A stretch of 64,000 bases of DNA from VRUE01 sp963788975. Its GTDB lineage: Bacteria > Actinomycetota > Thermoleophilia > Solirubrobacterales > 70-9. Below are positions 60,744 to 64,000 of this stretch, one piece after another. Numbering within the stretch: position 1 is the first letter of the stretch; each line of letters begins with the position of its first letter. The DNA lies in the NCBI GenBank assembly GCA_963788975.1, contig CAWBIJ010000004.1, positions 806,001 to 870,000 on the forward strand, written 5' to 3'. Both the position numbers and the translations under genes were made by a program. The notes beneath the pieces are model-generated. The model made no database searches. It was not told the origin of the DNA and saw only the letters and a program-made list of their open reading frames with translations.

Positions 60744-61919
60744 ATGAGAAGGCAGAGGACCAAGAGACGCTCGATCGGCAGAGGGTTGATGGCGGCGATG
60801 GTGGTCGCGGGCATCGCGGCGGCAACCGCCGGTCCCGTTGGCGCCGCGCCGGCGGTAGGCACGGCGTCGGTCATCCTCGCCAGCCACGCCAAAGGGCGCA
60901 CGCTGAGCGGACAGGGAGTGACGATCCAGGCCGGCAGCCCAGCGACGAAGGACGACCGCACGGTGTCCCTGCCGATCTCGGCCGTCGATCCCGGCGCCGG
61001 CGCGTCGACGACCGCCGACGGCTGGCTCCGCTTCAAGCGAGGCAAAAAGGGAGTCGTCGTGTCCGCGCTGCGCTTCGACTTCGCCGCCGGCACGCTGAAG
61101 GGGAAGCTCGGCGACGAGGAAGCCGCGATCTTCAGCCTTGGCGCCGCCGCGAACCTCAACGCTTCCACTGGTGCCGTCTCCCTGCAGGACGCCAAGCTGC
61201 GTCTCACCGCTGACGCCGCCGGCACCTTGAAGCAGAAGTTCGGCCTCGAGCGCGCCCTGCGCCGAGACGGCGTCGGCATGATCTGGCTCTCGGCCAAGGC
61301 GAACCCGGTCCTGGAGGCGGCCAAGCCGGTCGTCTCGGGCAACGCGTCCTGGGGCATGCTCGCCTCCTGGCGCGCCTATGTCCTCGGCCATCAGGGGCCA
61401 CCGCCGCCCGCTCCCCCCACGAACGGGACGATCGAAATCTCCGGCGGGGCGACGGCAACCGGGCCGCTCAACGATCCGGCGACCACCTACGCCTTCCCCG
61501 CTGCCGGCGGCAGCTTCCACAAGGGCCTATACGGCGCCACCGACAAGCTGGTGCTGCAGACCCAAGGCAGCCTCGAGTTCGCCAAGCCGATGCACTGCAT
61601 CCAGGAAATCGAGCTCACCGACCTGACCCTGAAGATAGATGGTGCCAGCTCGTCGATCGTCGTCGGCGACTACAGCTACGACATCGACAAATTCACTGGG
61701 AAATCCTGCGAAGACCTGCCGGGCGTGCTCGAGCAGGACACCAAGTTCGCGACCCTCGACCCGAGCGCCGTCACCCCGACCTACTCGGCGGACGGCAAAA
61801 CGGTCACCTGGACGAACGTCCCGGCAACCCTGACCGCCGCCGGAGCGGCTCCCTTCGCTCCGACCTACAAAGCGGGTCAGCCGCTCGATCCAGTCACGAT
61901 CACGGTGACCACCGGGTGA
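60744..61919 (+). CDS. Secreted HtaA-domain haem-binding protein 1
   Basis: 391 aa. Signal peptide (GLMAAMVVAGIAAATAGPVGAA). Residues about 36-200 form one domain (SVILASHAKGRTLSGQGVTIQAG, GWLRFKRGKKGVVVSALRFDF), and residues 230-390 form an HtaA-like domain (ISGGATATGPLNDPATTYAFPAAGGSFHKGLYG, LTDLTLKIDGASSSIVVGDY) with two Cys. In corynebacteria HtaA-type domains capture haem at the cell surface and pass it to HmuT. No LPxTG or C-terminal TM is seen, so it may be free or cell-wall associated. AAGGAGG precedes ATG. Confidence 0.82.
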   Translation: MRRQRTKRRSIGRGLMAAMVVAGIAAATAGPVGAAPAVGTASVILASHAKGRTLSGQGVTIQAGSPATKDDRTVSLPISAVDPGAGASTTADGWLRFKRGKKGVVVSALRFDFAAGTLKGKLGDEEAAIFSLGAAANLNASTGAVSLQDAKLRLTADAAGTLKQKFGLERALRRDGVGMIWLSAKANPVLEAAKPVVSGNASWGMLASWRAYVLGHQGPPPPAPPTNGTIEISGGATATGPLNDPATTYAFPAAGGSFHKGLYGATDKLVLQTQGSLEFAKPMHCIQEIELTDLTLKIDGASSSIVVGDYSYDIDKFTGKSCEDLPGVLEQDTKFATLDPSAVTPTYSADGKTVTWTNVPATLTAAGAAPFAPTYKAGQPLDPVTITVTTG

Positions 61920-63151
61920 GGACCCTCCCGGACAGGCTGCGGAGCCTGAGCGCGACGGCGGCGCTTGCCGCCGTCGCGGTGCTCTGCACAGCCCCGGCGG
62001 CGCAAGGCGCCGCCGGGGCCACCACCATGGCCCTGAACGGGCCGGCGGCCAAAGCGCTGCAGGAGAGCGGCGTCAGGATCGCTGCCAGCGGCGCGGCGAA
62101 GAACGGACCGAACCGGATCGTGCTCCCGGTGCGCTCGGGCCTGGCGGGTGCCACGACGACACTGGTCCGGCACCGGGGCGGGATCCTGCTCGATGCCGAC
62201 GGCGCGAAGCTGAGGCTGAGCTCGATCGGCATCTCCCTCGGGCGGCGCTCGCTGGTCACCGCGAGGGCGAGAGGAAAGGAGATCGACCTCTTCCGCATCC
62301 TCGGCGGCAAACGTCGCGTCGACGCGGGCGCGGGCACAGTCAAGCTCGCCGCCCTGCGGCTGAAGCTGACCGGCGCGGCGGCAGCACTGATCGATCGCGA
62401 CCTCGATCCCGACCTGCCCAGCGAGCAATTGCGCAAGCGCTTCGCGGGACTCTCGACGAGCGCCACCGGTCTTCTCGCCGGCGGTAGCGAGTCGCCGGAC
62501 GCCGCGCCGGGAGGGCCCGCCGGCGCCAGCGGCTGCCCGCTGCCAAGCGGCGCCGGGCCTGCGCCCGAGAACCCGCCACCGGTAGCGACCCCGCCGTCGG
62601 GCGCTCTCGGCGTCACCTCAGCGTCGATCGATTGGCACGTCCGCGAGTCCTTCATCCGCTACATCAACACCGGCGAGGGGACGAGCGTCTCCGGCGGCGC
62701 CAGCGCGGATCCGCCGGTGCTGCTGGGCGGCGCCTCCACCCCGCTCACCTACGACTTCCACTTCCCCTTCGCCAAAGGCTGGCACCACGCCGGCGCCAAC
62801 CCAGCCGACCCCGCCGACGACACGGCTGCGATCTACTTCGGCGGCGCCGTCCGCTTCCTCTACAGCGGCCACGGGATCGACCTGACGACGGCAGAGCCGG
62901 AGATCGAGATCGCCGGCGGCGGCTCGCGCGCGATCTTCTCCATCAAGGAGGATGCCGACCCGGCCAAACGGCAGGTGCTAGTCAACCTCGACCTGAGCCG
63001 CGCGGCGACGATCTCAGCCAGCGGCAACGCCCACGTCTACGAACGGGTCCCAGGTGCGATCCCATCGGGGACCGCCTCCTCAGTCTTCGCCGGTTTCTAC
63101 TCGCCGGGAACGGACTTCGGATGCTTCACGGTCAGGTACACAACCTCCTGA
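61916..63151 (+). CDS. Secreted HtaA-domain haem-binding protein 2
   Basis: 411 aa, GTG start overlapping the first protein's stop. Signal peptide (LSATAALAAVAVLCTAPAAQG). The N-terminal half is a paralogue of the first half of protein 1 (NGPAAKALQESGVRIAASGAAKN, LLDADGAKLRLSSIGISLGRR). A Pro/Gly linker follows, and the C-terminal domain opens IDWHVRESFIRYINTGEGTSVSGGA, the classic HtaA start. FPFAKGWHHAGA, IYFGGAVRFLYSGHGIDLTTAEPEIEI follow. The two genes probably arose by duplication and form a haem relay. Confidence 0.87.
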   Translation: MRTLPDRLRSLSATAALAAVAVLCTAPAAQGAAGATTMALNGPAAKALQESGVRIAASGAAKNGPNRIVLPVRSGLAGATTTLVRHRGGILLDADGAKLRLSSIGISLGRRSLVTARARGKEIDLFRILGGKRRVDAGAGTVKLAALRLKLTGAAAALIDRDLDPDLPSEQLRKRFAGLSTSATGLLAGGSESPDAAPGGPAGASGCPLPSGAGPAPENPPPVATPPSGALGVTSASIDWHVRESFIRYINTGEGTSVSGGASADPPVLLGGASTPLTYDFHFPFAKGWHHAGANPADPADDTAAIYFGGAVRFLYSGHGIDLTTAEPEIEIAGGGSRAIFSIKEDADPAKRQVLVNLDLSRAATISASGNAHVYERVPGAIPSGTASSVFAGFYSPGTDFGCFTVRYTTS

Positions 63152-64000
63152 GGCAAACCCTGGTCGCGACGGCGATTGCCGTCTGCTGGCTGGCGGGACC
63201 CTGGCTCGGCGCGGCTCAGGCCGATGTCGCACAGGTCACCGTTGTTGCTCCCGGCGGTACGCAGCAGGCGCTCTCACTTGACGCCCTCGCCGGGCAGGAG
63301 GACGTAAGCGAGCGTCCCTACGTGCTGCGCTCTACCAGCGGGGAGAGCACCCAGGCGGTGACCGGGTTCTCGCTGGGAAGGGTGCTCGAAGCGGCCGGCG
63401 CCGACCCGTACGGCTTCTCCTATCTCGAAGTGCAGCGGCCGGCCGGCGGCACGGTCCTGCTCAGCCGTCACCAGGCGCTCGATCCCGGCGCCTTCCCCGA
63501 CGGCCCGCCGGTCGTCTACGCGACCGCCGCGGGGACCGGCTTCCTTCGCCCCAGCAGCAGTGCCGAGGACGTCAACGCCCCCGACTCCTTCGAAGCGCCC
63601 CAGGGCATCACGCTCGTCCTCCATAAGGGGTCGCCGCTGCAGGTCAAAGCAGAGGCCTCGCCCGTGCAGGCAAAACCAGGGCAGCCGGTCTCCTTTGAGG
63701 CGATCGTCGAGCGTGCCGGCGCCGGCGAGCAACTGACCTACTCCTGGTACTTCGACGACGGCCACTCCGCCTCGGGAGTCACCACCCGGCACAGCTTCGC
63801 CCAGCGTGGCAGCTACGACGTGGTCGTCGGCGTGACAACCCCCGGTGACAGCGCAGGTGCCTCGGCCGTAGTGACCGTCCAGATCGGGGCACCGCTATCG
63901 GGACCGGGCCGTAAGGGGGGCGGGCACAACCGTGATGCGGACGCTCCCGACCACGGTGCCGCAACTGGCACGCGCGGTGCTATGGCTCTTGGTCCGGCTG
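63121..64000 (+). CDS. Secreted PKD-domain protein of the haem locus (3' truncated)
   Basis: Open frame from ATG 63121 (30-base overlap with htaA 2) to the window edge, at least 293 codons without a stop. Signal peptide (LVATAIAVCWLAGPWLGAAQAD), a roughly 140-residue domain (VTVVAPGGTQQALSLDALAG, VTGFSLGRVLEAAGADPYGF) of unknown type, then a PKD-like domain (LTYSWYFDDGHSASGVTTRHSFAQRGSYDVVVGV). The final residues enter a Gly/Asp-rich stretch. Co-transcribed with the htaA genes, so it likely helps in surface haem capture. Confidence 0.75.
   Translation, partial: MLHGQVHNLLRQTLVATAIAVCWLAGPWLGAAQADVAQVTVVAPGGTQQALSLDALAGQEDVSERPYVLRSTSGESTQAVTGFSLGRVLEAAGADPYGFSYLEVQRPAGGTVLLSRHQALDPGAFPDGPPVVYATAAGTGFLRPSSSAEDVNAPDSFEAPQGITLVLHKGSPLQVKAEASPVQAKPGQPVSFEAIVERAGAGEQLTYSWYFDDGHSASGVTTRHSFAQRGSYDVVVGVTTPGDSAGASAVVTVQIGAPLSGPGRKGGGHNRDADAPDHGAATGTRGAMALGPA

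Overview
The window is high-GC DNA from an actinobacterium. The gene content suggests class Thermoleophilia (Solirubrobacterales-like): a type-E style succinate dehydrogenase with an HdrB-like subunit, a long PstS-like secreted protein, a Bacillus-type large SRP RNA, and many GTG/TTG and leaderless-looking starts. This placement is an inference from gene content; no rRNA is present.

Layout. 1-7.2 kb: acyl-CoA dehydrogenase (5' truncated), M50 protease, M28-type peptidase, and the sdhA-sdhB-sdhE operon closed by a strong terminator. 7.2-16.6 kb: PstS-like secreted protein, CPA2 antiporter, the lysC-asd aspartate pathway pair, an autoregulated-looking PadR-MMPL efflux pair, and an R2-like oxidase. 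16.6-25.2 kb: MerR/B12-type regulator, degenerate GGDEF protein, the recR-ebfC-dnaX replication/repair block, a polytopic membrane protein interrupted in frame by a palindromic element, acetolactate decarboxylase, and an ABC-2 exporter. 25.2-28.06 kb: a large SRP RNA on the minus strand, a frame-broken secreted protein, a second antiporter and tRNA-Val(CAC). 28.06-31.87 kb: a small island bounded by the 3' end of tRNA-Val and an imperfect 27-bp copy of it. It carries a membrane/sensor-like protein, a methyltransferase, a deoxynucleoside kinase, an adenylate-kinase-like protein and a MazG-type pyrophosphohydrolase, but no integrase. Just outside it is a candidate two-domain nuclease-like protein. 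32.9-42 kb: housekeeping and metabolic genes (VOC, ArfB, arginase family, pterin dehydratase, patatin, GST, alcohol dehydrogenase, HD-GYP). 42-49.8 kb: MFS plus a complete oligopeptide ABC operon, then an ATP-dependent DNA ligase. 49.8-57.2 kb: sucCD, HAD, sulfatase, acyl-CoA carboxylase alpha chain, PHP phosphoesterase. 57.2-64 kb: a heme/iron acquisition locus.

The heme locus is the most coherent system. It contains a DUF2470 protein, an IsdG/MhuD-type heme oxygenase with an apparent Asn-Trp-His triad, an ABC heme importer (binding protein, permease, ATPase), two secreted HtaA-domain proteins and a secreted PKD-domain protein cut by the window edge. Copies of TTAGGGTGCCCTAA or its reverse complement, resembling DtxR/IdeR half-sites, sit at three points in front of these genes and probably form an iron-responsive regulon.

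Two other non-gene features stand out. One is a nested palindromic element in two copies, with a conserved core but different, locus-specific outer inverted arms; one copy lies inside a coding sequence without breaking it. The other is a short motif found in the intergenic spacers of two operons (sdhA-sdhB and lysC-asd).

Several genes, including the TCA-cycle gene sucD, carry single frameshifts. Because sucD should be indispensable, at least some are probably sequence errors, and the broken genes should not automatically be read as pseudogenes.
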